38,227 bases of DNA from Lactococcus cremoris subsp. cremoris NBRC 100676 (GCF_001591705.1 NZ_BCVK01000019.1:1-38227), one strand, 5' to 3'; counted from the first letter of the stretch, positions 25,805 to 34,638 are shown. Notes: generated by a model not told the origin, from the letters alone. Numbers and translations: made by a program.

Positions 25805-26089
25805 TCATTTTTCAAGTTTTTTCAGTTCTCGTTTCATTTTCGCAACAAATTTTTTTGCTGACGAAAAATCTTCATCATCAATATATTCAGCATTGTTTCT
25901 GAGCTCTTCAATCCAATCCAAAATCTCTGAATTAAATTTATTTACATTGTATTTTTTAAATTTCGTCAGTAGAATTTCGAGTGTTTTTGCCAGTTGTAAA
26001 CTTCGATAACGACGCTCTGAGCGGCGTTTTGCCAGAGTCACTTTATAATCTTGTTGTGGATTTTCCCAAGGATATGGTGTTTGAGTCAT
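25805..26089 (-). CDS. Small charged hypothetical protein
   Basis: A 94-aa soluble, basic, helical protein beginning with MTQTPYPWENPQQDYK. No family recognised, no Cys, no membrane segment. AGGAGA precedes the ATG and the gene heads the methyltransferase-prmA transcript, which supports it as real. The Pro/Trp-rich start and Arg-rich KRRSERRYRS could bind nucleic acid or ribosome, but this is a guess. Confidence 0.72.
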   Translation of the reverse strand: MTQTPYPWENPQQDYKVTLAKRRSERRYRSLQLAKTLEILLTKFKKYNVNKFNSEILDWIEELRNNAEYIDDEDFSSAKKFVAKMKRELKKLEK

Positions 26090-26113
26090 TTTTCTCCTAA
26101 TACTGTTTAACTA

Positions 26114-26134
26114 CTAATTTTTAGGAAAAATTAG
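26114..26134. repeat. Perfect intergenic inverted repeat
   Basis: CTAATTTTT-AGG-AAAAATTAG between the ABC-F gene and the 94-aa gene. No T run follows on either strand, so it may be a weak terminator or an operator near the promoter of the downstream operon. Confidence 0.45.
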
Positions 26135-26163
26135 AGATGAACTTGTATAAGATTAATCAGGAA

Positions 26164-27717
26164 TTACAAAATTCGTGTCGTCCATTCTTCACAATTAATG
26201 ACATCAGAAACCAAGCCTTCATAAAATTCAGGTTCATGTGAAACCATCAAAACGGTTCCTGGATATGCAATAAGTGCGCGTTTAAGTTCATCTTTGGCGT
26301 CCACGTCCAAATGGTTAGTCGGTTCGTCCAAGATGAGAATATTTGATTCTGTATTCATCAATTTAGCAAAACGTAATTTTGCTTGCTCTCCTCCAGAAAG
26401 TACATAAACACGAGATTCAATTTGCTTAGCCGTTAAGCCAACGCGTGCCAGTGCTCCGCGGAGTTCCGCTTGATTCCAGCTTGGATATTCGTCCCATAAA
26501 TCATCAAGAACTGTCTTTTGCGATGGATTTTTGATTTCTTGCTCATAATAAGCAATCTCTTGGAAATTTCCTTTTTCAACTTCCCCATCAAGACTTGGAA
26601 TCAAGCCCATTAAGCTCTTAAGCAAGGTTGATTTCCCAATCCCGTTGGAACCAATAAAAGCAATTTTTTGTCCAGATTCTACTTTTAAATTAATTTCTGA
26701 CGACAAAGGTTCGTTATAACCAATGACTAAATCTTTAGCTTCAAAAATCAGACGACTTGGTTTACGGCTAAATTTAAAGTCAAATTGTGGTTTTGGTTTT
26801 TCAGAAATCGTTTCAACGATTTCCATTTTCGCCAATTTTTTCTCACGAGCTTTCGCTTGTCCAGAAGTTGCCACATTCGCTTTTTTACGAGCAATGAAAT
26901 CTTTGAGCTTAGCTTGTTCAGCCACCTGTGCATTATGCAAAGCTTCAAGTTGCGCTTTTTTCTCTTCAAATACCCGTTCAAATTCTGCATAACCCATTGA
27001 ATAACGCGTAATCCCAAGACCATGCACATGATAAATAATATTGACCACTTCGTCCATAAAAGGCACATCATGCGAAATTAAAATAAAAGCATTCTCATAG
27101 TTTTTCAGATAATTTTTCAACCATAAGATATGTTCTTCATCCAAATAGTTCGTTGGTTCGTCCAAAAGCAAAATGTCAGGTTTTTCAAGCAAGAGTTTAC
27201 CAAGCAAGATTTTCGTTCTTTGCCCACCAGAAAGTTCGGCCACATCTTTATCTAAAAGTGGCGTTAAACCAAGACCTCGAGCCGTTTCTTCAACTTTTGC
27301 ATCAATCAGATAAAAATCACTATTATCTAATTCTTCTTGAAGTTCTCCGACATTTTCAAGTGCTGCATTCATTTCATCTTCTGACATTTCTGCCATTTTC
27401 AGGTAAGTATCATTGATTTCTTCCTCAATATCAAAAAGATATTGAAAGGCCTCAGCTAGTGCTTCACGGGTTGTTTTACCTTTTCCAAGTGCCGCATGCT
27501 GGTCCATGTAGCCTACACGGTGCTTTTTCGACCAGATGACTTTTCCCTCATCAGGAACCAACGTTCCTGTGATGATATTCATAAAAGTCGATTTACCCTC
27601 ACCATTTGCCCCAACAAAACCGATATGCTCGCCTTTAAGCAAACGGAAACTCACATCTTCAAAAATGGCACGGTCACCAAAACCGTGGGATAGATTTTTT
27701 ACATTTAAAATACTCAT
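26164..27717 (-). CDS. ABC-F family ATPase (ribosome-associated)
   Basis: A 517-aa protein with two ABC domains and no membrane part. First: GANGEGKST (Walker A), LSGGQRTK signature, ILLLDEPTNYLD (Walker B). Second: GSNGIGKST, LSGGEQAK, ILILDEPTNHLD. A charged linker of about 80 residues (KKAQLEALHNAQVAEQAKL...) joins them, the P-site tRNA interaction motif of ABC-F proteins, which act on stalled or early elongating ribosomes. The size is that of housekeeping ABC-F proteins such as YkpA/YdiF/EttA; there is no reason to see it as a resistance factor. Its ribosome site is weak. Confidence 0.92.
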   Translation of the reverse strand: MSILNVKNLSHGFGDRAIFEDVSFRLLKGEHIGFVGANGEGKSTFMNIITGTLVPDEGKVIWSKKHRVGYMDQHAALGKGKTTREALAEAFQYLFDIEEEINDTYLKMAEMSEDEMNAALENVGELQEELDNSDFYLIDAKVEETARGLGLTPLLDKDVAELSGGQRTKILLGKLLLEKPDILLLDEPTNYLDEEHILWLKNYLKNYENAFILISHDVPFMDEVVNIIYHVHGLGITRYSMGYAEFERVFEEKKAQLEALHNAQVAEQAKLKDFIARKKANVATSGQAKAREKKLAKMEIVETISEKPKPQFDFKFSRKPSRLIFEAKDLVIGYNEPLSSEINLKVESGQKIAFIGSNGIGKSTLLKSLMGLIPSLDGEVEKGNFQEIAYYEQEIKNPSQKTVLDDLWDEYPSWNQAELRGALARVGLTAKQIESRVYVLSGGEQAKLRFAKLMNTESNILILDEPTNHLDVDAKDELKRALIAYPGTVLMVSHEPEFYEGLVSDVINCEEWTTRIL

Positions 27718-27746
27718 TGTTTATTTGTTAATTCTTTCTAAAATTT

Positions 27747-28214
27747 TTAGTAGCGCGGATATTTATAAAAGTCTGTTTCCGATAGACCAGAAAGGCCACT
27801 TTCAAAAGCTTCTTTATCCCATTTTACAGAAAATTCTTCCGCAGATTCATCGGCTAAGAAATCCATCAAATCATCTAAACCTTGGTCAGCACTTTCCTGT
27901 AAAAATTGAGCAAAATAAGTCAAAAATTCACGAGATAAGCCCTTATCAGTGTAAGGAATTGCTGCTAGATAGTCATTCTCATCAAAACTTGACTTTGCAG
28001 GATTGTAGAAAATTATCGCATCTTCATAGACAATATTTTCATCAGATTCAACACCCTCTGCGTCAGTTAACAGTGTTCCAGAAGTGTTTTCCGCTTCTAG
28101 CAAAAAGCTAATTTCCACCGCAAAATTACGCTTGTCCCAATTCATCTCAAAATCATAAGAAAATCCTTTTTCCAAGACTTCTTCTAAAACATCTAAAAAT
28201 CCAAATTTGGCCAT
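27747..28214 (-). CDS. DUF3013 family protein
   Basis: A 155-aa acidic cytoplasmic protein that fits DUF3013 of streptococci and lactococci (KGFSYDFEMNWDKRNFAVEI, KGLSREFLTYFAQFL, GLDDLMDFL, C-terminal FYKYPRY). The function is unknown. GAGGG lies upstream of the ATG. It probably shares a promoter with the ABC-F gene 30 bases downstream. Confidence 0.85.
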   Translation of the reverse strand: MAKFGFLDVLEEVLEKGFSYDFEMNWDKRNFAVEISFLLEAENTSGTLLTDAEGVESDENIVYEDAIIFYNPAKSSFDENDYLAAIPYTDKGLSREFLTYFAQFLQESADQGLDDLMDFLADESAEEFSVKWDKEAFESGLSGLSETDFYKYPRY

Positions 28215-28386
28215 TGTTCACACCCTCTTCATATTATGTTAAAATAATTATAACAAAAATTTGCTCTATAAAAGCAGCAAGACTTAATAAATAAGTCTTT
28301 TAAAAGCACTTTTTTATATTTAATAAAACAAAATGGATAGTTTTTTCTTTTTTATCCCTTACTTTTTAGAATTTGGAGATATATTA
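28215..28386. promoter_or_regulatory. Divergent intergenic region with a hairpin
   Basis: Separates the DUF3013 gene (minus) and the GNAT gene (plus). It holds AAGACTTA...TAAGTCTT (about 28279-28299) followed by TT, and AT-rich sequences that could carry both promoters. No gene seen. Confidence 0.45.
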
Positions 28387-28875
28387 ATGGAAATTAGAAA
28401 AATAGAACCTCGTGACTTTGTCAAAGTCGCTCAACTCGAAAACGAAAATTGGACCTTGGCTTCTACCCGACATATCATGGACTCATCAGCAGAGAAAATC
28501 ATCAGCAAAATCATGAGCGGGACCACTTATTTGTTAGCTGAAGAACATGGTGAAATTCTTGGAATCCTTGATTATGGTTTTCGCCATAAATCAGTCTTTG
28601 GCAAGCATATCGTCACTTTTGGCCTCATGACCGCAAAAGAAGCCCGAGGTAGAGGAATTGCGACAGCATTGATTAATTTTTTTATTGATTTAGCTCAAAA
28701 AGAAGGCTTCAAAAAAATTACAATTCAAGTGATGGGCTCAAATCCGGCTGCTCTGGCGCTTTACAATAAACTCGGCTTTGTTGAAGAAGGGCGCTTGAAA
28801 AAAGAATTTTTCATTGATGGAGATTATGTTGATGACTGCTTCTTAGCTTTTTATCTTGATAAAAGCCTCATGTAA
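28387..28875 (+). CDS. GNAT-family N-acetyltransferase
   Basis: A 162-aa acetyltransferase. Acetyl-CoA-binding motif A reads FGLMTAKEARGRGIATALINFF, with the RGRGIA loop; then IQVMGSNPAALALYNKLGFVEEG, the usual C-terminal half. The acceptor is unknown; RimI/SpeG-like proteins share this pattern. I chose the ATG at 28387 (MEIRKIEP), with GGAG 9 bases upstream, over a longer frame beginning 18 codons earlier. It precedes rarA by 43 bases. Confidence 0.87.
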   Translation: MEIRKIEPRDFVKVAQLENENWTLASTRHIMDSSAEKIISKIMSGTTYLLAEEHGEILGILDYGFRHKSVFGKHIVTFGLMTAKEARGRGIATALINFFIDLAQKEGFKKITIQVMGSNPAALALYNKLGFVEEGRLKKEFFIDGDYVDDCFLAFYLDKSLM

Positions 28876-28918
28876 ATTTGGTTTACACTGCTTGTAAACT
28901 TATTGATTGGAGAATGAT

Positions 28919-30178
28919 ATGGTACAAAATCTTGCAAGACGAATGAGACCTCGCAATATCGATGAAATTGTTGGTCAAAGACATTTAGTTGGTAAAGGAA
29001 AAATCATCCGCAGAATGGTGGAAACTCAACTTCTTTCAAGTATGATTCTCTATGGCCCTCCAGGCATCGGTAAAACTTCAATTGCTTCAGCAATTGCTGG
29101 AACCATGAACATTGCTTTTAGAACATTTAATGCAACAACCGATACTAAAAAAAGGCTCCAAGAAATTGCTTCTGAAGCAGAATTTTCTGGTCAGCTTGTT
29201 TTACTTCTTGATGAAATCCATCGTTTAGATAAACCAAAACAAGATTTTCTTTTACCACTTTTAGAAAACGGACAAATTATATTAATTGGAGCAACGACCG
29301 AAAATCCTTATTTTTCAGTCGTACCCGCCATTCGCTCTCGTGTTCAAATTTTTGAACTGAAAGCTCTTGAACCAGAGGATTTAGAATCTGCTGTAAACCT
29401 AAGTTTACAAGATAAAGAACGAGGATTTGATTTTGATGTGACTATTGACGATGATGCGCTCTATTTCTTAGTTCACTCAACCAATGGAGACTTACGTTCT
29501 ACATTCAATGCCTTAGAATTAGCTGTTCTTTCTTCAAACGAACACCGCGTTACCCTAGATGATATGGAAAATTCTTTGCAAAGAAAAGCAGCAACTTTTG
29601 ATAAGGATGGGGATGCTCATTACGATTTGCTGTCTGCTCTGCAAAAATCAATTCGTGGATCTGATGTCAATGCAAGTTTACACTATGCTGCACGTTTGAT
29701 TGAGGGAGGGGACTTACAAAGTCTAGCACGTCGTTTGACTGTCATGGCCTATGAAGATATTGGTTTAGCCAACCCCGATGCTGCAGTACATACCGTTACA
29801 GCCTTATCAGCAGCTGAGAAATTAGGGTTCCCAGAGGCACGGATTCCTCTTGCCAATATCATTATTGATTTGGCCTTATCTCCAAAATCAAACTCAGCTT
29901 ATTTAGCAATGGACGAAGCCCTTTCGGACTTGGGAAAATACGGAAATCTTGCTGTGCCCTCGCATTTACAAGATGGTCATTACGCCGGAGCTAAAGAATT
30001 AGGACGGTCTGTAGAATATCAATATGCTCATAATTTCCCAGACCACTGGGTAAATCAACAATATTTACCAGATAAAATTAAAAATGCAGATTACTTCCGA
30101 CCGGATGATATGGGGAGATATGAAAAAGCCCTCCATAGTCGGAAAGAATGGATTAATGAACAAAAAAAGAGGAGCTGA
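28919..30178 (+). CDS. rarA: Replication-associated recombination protein A
   Basis: A 419-aa AAA+ ATPase of the RarA/MgsA/WRNIP1 family, which acts at stalled replication forks. [12 protein letters not shown] start, Walker [10 protein letters not shown], Walker [23 protein letters not shown] sensor 1 and the C-terminal tetramerisation part with [16 protein letters not shown]. The ATG at 28919 has GGAG 6 bases upstream. The gene is normal length. The parB gene follows on the same strand after a region with inverted repeats. Confidence 0.95.
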   Translation: MVQNLARRMRPRNIDEIVGQRHLVGKGKIIRRMVETQLLSSMILYGPPGIGKTSIASAIAGTMNIAFRTFNATTDTKKRLQEIASEAEFSGQLVLLLDEIHRLDKPKQDFLLPLLENGQIILIGATTENPYFSVVPAIRSRVQIFELKALEPEDLESAVNLSLQDKERGFDFDVTIDDDALYFLVHSTNGDLRSTFNALELAVLSSNEHRVTLDDMENSLQRKAATFDKDGDAHYDLLSALQKSIRGSDVNASLHYAARLIEGGDLQSLARRLTVMAYEDIGLANPDAAVHTVTALSAAEKLGFPEARIPLANIIIDLALSPKSNSAYLAMDEALSDLGKYGNLAVPSHLQDGHYAGAKELGRSVEYQYAHNFPDHWVNQQYLPDKIKNADYFRPDDMGRYEKALHSRKEWINEQKKRS

Positions 30179-30218
30179 CAAATTTGTCAGTAAATATAAA
30201 GTCTTAACATTTACTGAC
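30173..30218 (+). repeat. Competing TTACTGAC-type hairpins between rarA and parB
   Basis: CTGACAAATTTGTCAG (30175-30190) is one hairpin; the arm TTTGTCAGTAAAT also pairs with ATTTACTGACA at about 30209. The two are mutually exclusive. The rarA stop codon is inside the first. There is no clear T run, so full termination is doubtful. Confidence 0.6.
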
Positions 30219-30232
30219 AGAAAGTGAAAAAG

Positions 30233-31018
30233 ATGACAGAAGAAATCACTCAACTCAAATTATCAACAATTGTCAAAAACCCCTATCAGCCTCGTCTCGT
30301 TTTTGATGAGGACCGCTTAAGAGAACTGGCCAATTCTATCAAAGAAAATGGTGTTCTACAGCCGATTATTGTTCGTAAATCGAAGTTAATTGGTTATGAA
30401 TTATTGGCAGGCGAACGTCGTTTTCAAGCTTCAAAATTAGCTGGATTAGAAACAATCCCAGCAATTATTCGGACCTACTCGGATGAGGAGATGATGACTC
30501 TATCGATTTTGGAAAATTTACAGAGGGAAAATCTCAACCCTTTAGAAGAATCTAAAAGTCTTGCACAACTCTCTGACAAATTAGGCATGACTCATGATGA
30601 AATCGCTAAAGCCCTCGGAAAATCAAGATCTTATGTTTCTAATTTGATTCGTTTGCTTGGTCTACCCAATAAAATTTTGAAGCATGTTGAGAATAGAACT
30701 CTTTCCCCTGCTCATGCCCGAACACTCTTAGCCGAAAAAAATCCCAAAAAGCAATTAGAATTGGTCGATAAAATCATCAACGAACAGCTCAATGTCAGGG
30801 AGCTTGAAGCTATTATTTATGGCGAAGAAAAAGTTACTGACAAGTCTGTCAGTAACTCAAATATAAATCTTTTTACTGACGAAACTGAAAAAGAACTGAT
30901 GAAAAAATTGGGAAATAAAGTTAAAATTCAAGCAAATAAAAAATATCAAGGAAAGTTATCGCTCCATTTTGATAATCTTGATGAGCTTGAACATTTGATT
31001 GAATTGCTCAAAAAATAA
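30233..31018 (+). CDS. parB: ParB/Noc-type chromosome partitioning protein
   Basis: About 261 aa. The N-terminal CTPase/ParB-box region reads NPYQPR..FDEDRLRELANSI, ELLAGERRFQASKLAG and ILENLQRENLNPLEES; then a helix-turn-helix (DEIAKALGKSRSYVSNLIRLL) that reads parS, and a C-terminal dimer region. ParB loads at parS and spreads along DNA; Noc, a relative, blocks division over the nucleoid, and the two are hard to tell apart by eye. The ATG at 30233 and a GTG at 30224 are both possible, with weak ribosome sites. No parA is next to it. An ACTGACA palindrome (30833-30856) lies in the linker before the C-terminal domain. Confidence 0.92.
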   Translation: MTEEITQLKLSTIVKNPYQPRLVFDEDRLRELANSIKENGVLQPIIVRKSKLIGYELLAGERRFQASKLAGLETIPAIIRTYSDEEMMTLSILENLQRENLNPLEESKSLAQLSDKLGMTHDEIAKALGKSRSYVSNLIRLLGLPNKILKHVENRTLSPAHARTLLAEKNPKKQLELVDKIINEQLNVRELEAIIYGEEKVTDKSVSNSNINLFTDETEKELMKKLGNKVKIQANKKYQGKLSLHFDNLDELEHLIELLKK

Positions 31019-31046
31019 AAAATAGTGTCAATCCGACACTATTTTT
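31014..31046. terminator. Terminator after parB
   Basis: AAAAATAGTGTC-AATCC-GACACTATTTTTT; serves parB on the plus strand and the membrane-protein gene on the minus strand. Confidence 0.9.
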
Positions 31047-31875
31047 TCTGATTTCTGAGTAAAATAATTTGCCGATTTTTTATGAAAATCTACTAGAATC
31101 ACTGCAATCAAGAAGACAAATAAGACAAGCCAAATCACTGACATTCCTCCATTTCCAAGTTTTCCCCCATTCCATGTATAGCCAAAATAATCAGCGAAAC
31201 TTGCACCAACTGGACGTGTCAGGATATAAGCTGACCAAAAACTCAAAATTTCTACCAAACTATTTTGAGCCGGCCTTCCAAAATATCGATAAGCCAAAAC
31301 GATGACAAAGATTAAACCTAAAATTAATCCTGTATTAAGAAGCCCAAGACCGAGTCCATAAGGGTCTGGATTATAGCCTGTTCTTGTATCCGCCATCAAT
31401 CGCCAAGGGCTGTTCCCATGGCAAAACTAAACATGACCGTCAACCAATAGCAAAGTTCAGATTTAAGTGTTCTAATCTTATTAATAGATAAAGTTCCCGT
31501 CAGATGATACCAAATCATAAATGAAATTCCCATTCCCGCGGCAAAAATCAGACTAGTAAAAAGATGTGAAATTCCGAGAACCCCCGAAAGACCGTCAGCT
31601 AGAATTGTCCCAAAAACAGCGAGCAAAGCAACTGATAGCCAGTAAAAAACTGGTCGATATTTTTCAGATTTTAATTGCAAAAAAAGAAAAATACCAAAAA
31701 GAATGAGCGACCAAGCAACCGTAAATACCGCACCAAGCATTTGATTTTGTTGCCCAAAGAGCTTGCTAGAGAAGTCGGAAAGAGACTCTCCTTGCCTCGT
31801 CGAGATAAGTTTGGTCAACCAAAATAGCAAGCCAATGGCAGGAACCTTATTCCATTGAAATTTTTTGTCTAACAT
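31028..31875 (-). pseudogene. COG4705-type membrane protein split into two frames
   Basis: The upstream frame (159 aa, 31875-31396) has WNKVPAIGLLFWLTKLIST.GES and ends at FAMGTALGD-stop; the downstream frame (123 aa) continues as LMADTRTGYN...FWSAYILTRPVGASFADYFG. Together they make one roughly 280-aa protein with seven or more helices, as in the COG4705 membrane-anchored family, which normally has GTA.GDL unbroken. A single missing T (GAT-TGATGG where GATTTGATGG is expected) explains the split. The stop and a restart ATG share one base (TGATG, 31398-31394), so both halves could still be made by coupled translation. GAGAAGG precedes the first ATG. Function unknown. Confidence 0.7.
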
Positions 31876-32022
31876 TTTTAGACCTTCTCTCTTTTGAGTT
31901 ATTTAACAAAACCATTGTAGCGAAAGAAAGGATTTAAAACTACCAGTTTTCACTGAAAAGTTACCGAGAATTTATCATGAAAAAGTCATGAAAAAACCTA
32001 CTAGTTGAGCTGCTAAAAAATA

Positions 32023-32054
32023 AAAAGTACTGACGAATTTATCAGTACTTTTTT
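32023..32054. terminator. P-type ATPase terminator
   Basis: AAAAAGTACTGA-CGAATTTA-TCAGTACTTTTT, T-rich on the minus strand. Another TACTGA-type repeat. Confidence 0.85.
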
Positions 32055-32061
32055 TGCAAGT

Positions 32062-33843
32062 TTAACCTCTAAGTGCCCGAAGTGCATAAAGAATGGAAAC
32101 AACGTCAATGATTTCTTGGAACAAGGCTCCAATCACTGCGGGAATCACTCCTAAAGCAGCAATGAACATTAGAATAATACAAATGACAATCCCAATCATG
32201 ACTGCTTGTTTAGCAATCTTTAAAGTGTCACGACTAATTTCGATAGATGTCGTGACCTTTCTAAGGTCATTTTGCAGCAAAACAATATCAGCTGCTTCAC
32301 TAGCAACTGTTCCTGAACCGACACCAATCGAAATTCCAATGTCGGCCGTTGCTAATGCTGGCGCATCATTGACCCCGTCTCCAATCATAATGGATGGTCG
32401 ATGAGTTGCATTTTGAATAAATTTCAATTTTTCATCTGGCATCAGTCCTGCATAGACATTTTCAATCCCCACACTTTTGGCAATTTTGTCAGCAACAAGT
32501 TGGTTATCACCGGTTAGCATTGTGATGTTTTCAAGTCCAATTTTTCTCATCTGAGCAATTGTTGCTTTTGCTTCTGGTCGTAGAGTATCTGAAAAAGTGA
32601 CGGCACCAATATATTTTCCAGATTTGCTGACATAAAAAGCTGTTTCATAATTTAGATTATCTGGCGCAAATGCAAATAAACTACGGCCAATTTTAATTTC
32701 TTCACCATCAATCTCTCCAATTACTCCAAGGCCTGCGACCTCAGTTAAAGAAGTTAATTTTAGAGGTTGAATCTTTTTAGTTTCTGCATATTCAACAACC
32801 GCTTTGGCCAAAATGTGGCCACTTGATTTTTCAACTGTGTAAACTAGCTGTAAAAGTTCCGCTTCATTTCCTGATTTTACTGGCTTTATACTGTCAACTT
32901 TGATTGTTCCTTCAGTAATGGTTCCCGTTTTATCTAAAAATATTTCTTGAGCTTTTGCTAATTTTTCAATGACGGTCCCATTTTTGATTAAAGACCCATT
33001 TTGACTTGAGCGGCTCATCCCTGAAACAAAAGCAATCGGCGCGGCCAAAATTAAGGGACAAGGACTCGCCACTACTAACACTTCCGCAATTCGGACTGGA
33101 TCTCCCGAAATAAAATAAGCAACCGCTGCTATGATATAAGCAATAATTGTAAAGGGAACAGCATAACGGTCAGCTAAACGCACAAATTGAGCTGGTGTTT
33201 TTTCCGTTTCCTTAACCAATTGTACGATTTTTTGAAACTGTGAATCCGCTGCAGCAAACGTTGTTTCGATTTGAATGCTTGAGTTACCGTTAATAGCTCC
33301 CGAAAGAACATTGTCACCTCTGACTAATTCATTAGGCTTTGTTTCACCAGTCAGTGAAGCCTCATCAAGCACAACAGCTTCCGACAGAAGTTTACCATCA
33401 ATTGGAATAATTTCCATTGGTCTAATCAATAAAACACTACCAATCTCAACATGGTCCAGTGGCAAATCAACTACCTTATCTCCTGTTTGCACATGTGCAA
33501 TTTCAGGCGACTTGTCAAGTAGAGCTGCTAAGGCACGGTGAGCACGGCCATTGGCGTAATCCTCTAAACTTTCTCCTCCAACAAGCATGAGAATAATAAT
33601 CAGTGAAGCCCAATATTCTCCCACCAGTAAAGTCGCAATAATGGCCGTGATGGCTAATAAATCTACACCATAAGAGCCACTTCGTAGGGTTTTGATCATT
33701 TCAATCAACATTGAGAAAGCCAAAATTCCCCCAGCAATTGTGACGACTAGACGCGCCAAAAAAGGCTGATTAAAGCCAAAGTAAGCAATCAATGCTACGT
33801 CTGCGATGACAAAAACAAGAATCAGTTTTTTCCAGTTTTTCAT
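32062..33843 (-). CDS. Heavy-metal P1B-type ATPase with SPC motif
   Basis: A 593-aa metal pump. No N-terminal CxxC metal domain; the protein begins with membrane helices. VLVVASPCPLILAAP gives an SPC in the metal-binding helix instead of CPC; ILDEASLTGETKP-type actuator loop (VVLDEASLTGETKP), phosphorylation site FLDKTGTITEG, and MIGDGVNDAPALATADI. The last helix has LFQEIIDVVSILYALRAL in place of the HEGG seen in CoaT/PfeT-type SPC pumps. SPC proteins usually export Co2+, Fe2+ or Zn2+, so the ion here is open. Preceded by AAGGAG and a 140-nt leader; a single-gene unit. Confidence 0.9.
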   Translation of the reverse strand: MKNWKKLILVFVIADVALIAYFGFNQPFLARLVVTIAGGILAFSMLIEMIKTLRSGSYGVDLLAITAIIATLLVGEYWASLIIILMLVGGESLEDYANGRAHRALAALLDKSPEIAHVQTGDKVVDLPLDHVEIGSVLLIRPMEIIPIDGKLLSEAVVLDEASLTGETKPNELVRGDNVLSGAINGNSSIQIETTFAAADSQFQKIVQLVKETEKTPAQFVRLADRYAVPFTIIAYIIAAVAYFISGDPVRIAEVLVVASPCPLILAAPIAFVSGMSRSSQNGSLIKNGTVIEKLAKAQEIFLDKTGTITEGTIKVDSIKPVKSGNEAELLQLVYTVEKSSGHILAKAVVEYAETKKIQPLKLTSLTEVAGLGVIGEIDGEEIKIGRSLFAFAPDNLNYETAFYVSKSGKYIGAVTFSDTLRPEAKATIAQMRKIGLENITMLTGDNQLVADKIAKSVGIENVYAGLMPDEKLKFIQNATHRPSIMIGDGVNDAPALATADIGISIGVGSGTVASEAADIVLLQNDLRKVTTSIEISRDTLKIAKQAVMIGIVICIILMFIAALGVIPAVIGALFQEIIDVVSILYALRALRG

Positions 33844-34204
33844 TCATTTCTCCTTAAAAATTTAATTGTCCTAGAACATTGCCCTGCTTTGTTTGGAGTT
33901 TTTACGACCTGAATGTCTTCTCCTTACGCCGATTTGATTCTTTCGAAGCTGAGCTTAAATTTTTAAGTAATCCGATAAGTTACTTACATTTTATCAAATT
34001 TATGCTAAAGTCCCTATAAATTTAGCTGTCAAAGATATTTGTCAGTACTTTTAAAAGCTGATATTTTGCTGACAGATTGGTCAGTAAAATTTGTCAAGTA
34101 ATTTTACTTTACAAAACTTGCATTTCTGAAAATTTATGCTATACTAATAAAGTACGTTTTTGCACTCTGCAAGAACGAGATAAAATTCTACGGAGGAAAA
34201 AACA
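33844..34204. promoter_or_regulatory. Divergent region: ATPase leader and rpmF promoter
   Basis: 361 bases without a gene. Minus strand: extended -10 TGA-TAAAAT (33996-33988), then the inverted repeat TAAGTAA-N9-TTACTTA (33964-33986) at the predicted start, and a 140-nt leader with GGAG...CTCC around GAC-ATTCAG-GTC. Middle: two CTGACA/TGTCAG repeats (34026-34084). Plus strand: TTGCAT (34118-34123), 16 bp, TATACT (34140-34145) with TGC extension, leader hairpin GTTTTTGCA-CTC-TGCAAGAAC (34156-34176) and CGGAGGA ribosome site for rpmF. Confidence 0.65.
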
Positions 34205-34378
34205 ATGGCAGTACCTGCACGTCACACTTCATCAGCAAAGAAAAACCGTCGTCGTACACATTACAAATTGACAGCTCCAACTGTTACTTTTGACGAAACT
34301 ACTGGTGACTACCGTCACTCACATCGCGTTTCACTTAAAGGCTACTACAAAGGCCGCAAAGTTCGCGACACTAAATAA
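34205..34378 (+). CDS. rpmF: 50S ribosomal protein L32 (zinc-independent)
   Basis: A 57-aa L32: [20 protein letters not shown] start, basic throughout. It has no cysteine, so it is the C-minus form that lacks the zinc knuckle. GGAGG precedes the ATG by 7 bases. It is followed 29 bases later by rpmG; both are ribosomal large-subunit proteins expressed from one strong promoter with a leader hairpin. Confidence 0.97.
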   Translation: MAVPARHTSSAKKNRRRTHYKLTAPTVTFDETTGDYRHSHRVSLKGYYKGRKVRDTK

Positions 34379-34407
34379 TTCGACAAAAGTTATAGAAAGG
34401 GACTATC

Positions 34408-34557
34408 ATGCGCGTAAATATTACACTTGAACACAAAGAATCTGGTGAACGTCTGTACCTTACTCAAAAGAACAAACGCAACACTCCAGACAAATTGGAA
34501 CTTAAAAAATACTCTAAAAAATTGCGTAAACACGTAATCTTTAAAGAAGTTAAATAA
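34408..34557 (+). CDS. rpmG: 50S ribosomal protein L33 (zinc-independent)
   Basis: A 49-aa L33: [20 protein letters not shown] then [19 protein letters not shown]. It has no cysteine, so this is a C-minus paralogue. GAAAGG lies 7 bases before the ATG. Lactococci carry several rpmG copies; which one this is cannot be decided here. Confidence 0.95.
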   Translation: MRVNITLEHKESGERLYLTQKNKRNTPDKLELKKYSKKLRKHVIFKEVK

Positions 34558-34558
34558 T

Positions 34559-34582
34559 TAAAAATGACCTTAAGGTTATTTT
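34559..34582 (+). terminator. rpmFG terminator
   Basis: AAATGACC-TTAA-GGTTATTT hairpin followed by a long T run directly after the rpmG stop. Confidence 0.75.
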
Positions 34583-34600
34583 TTTATTTTTAAATCGAAC

Positions 34601-34637
34601 AAAAAACTTACTGACCAACCATCAGTAAGTTTTTTTA
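34601..34637. terminator. Bidirectional terminator
   Basis: AAAACTTACTGA-CCAACCA-TCAGTAAGTTTT with A and T runs; ends the flavin-reductase operon and backs up rpmFG. Confidence 0.85.
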
Positions 34638-34638
34638 T

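Noticed and set aside
27536-28111. A 191-codon plus-strand frame over the ABC-F and DUF3013 genes
   Set aside because: It is the mirror of two real genes and crosses their boundary; the residues have no domain-like pattern.
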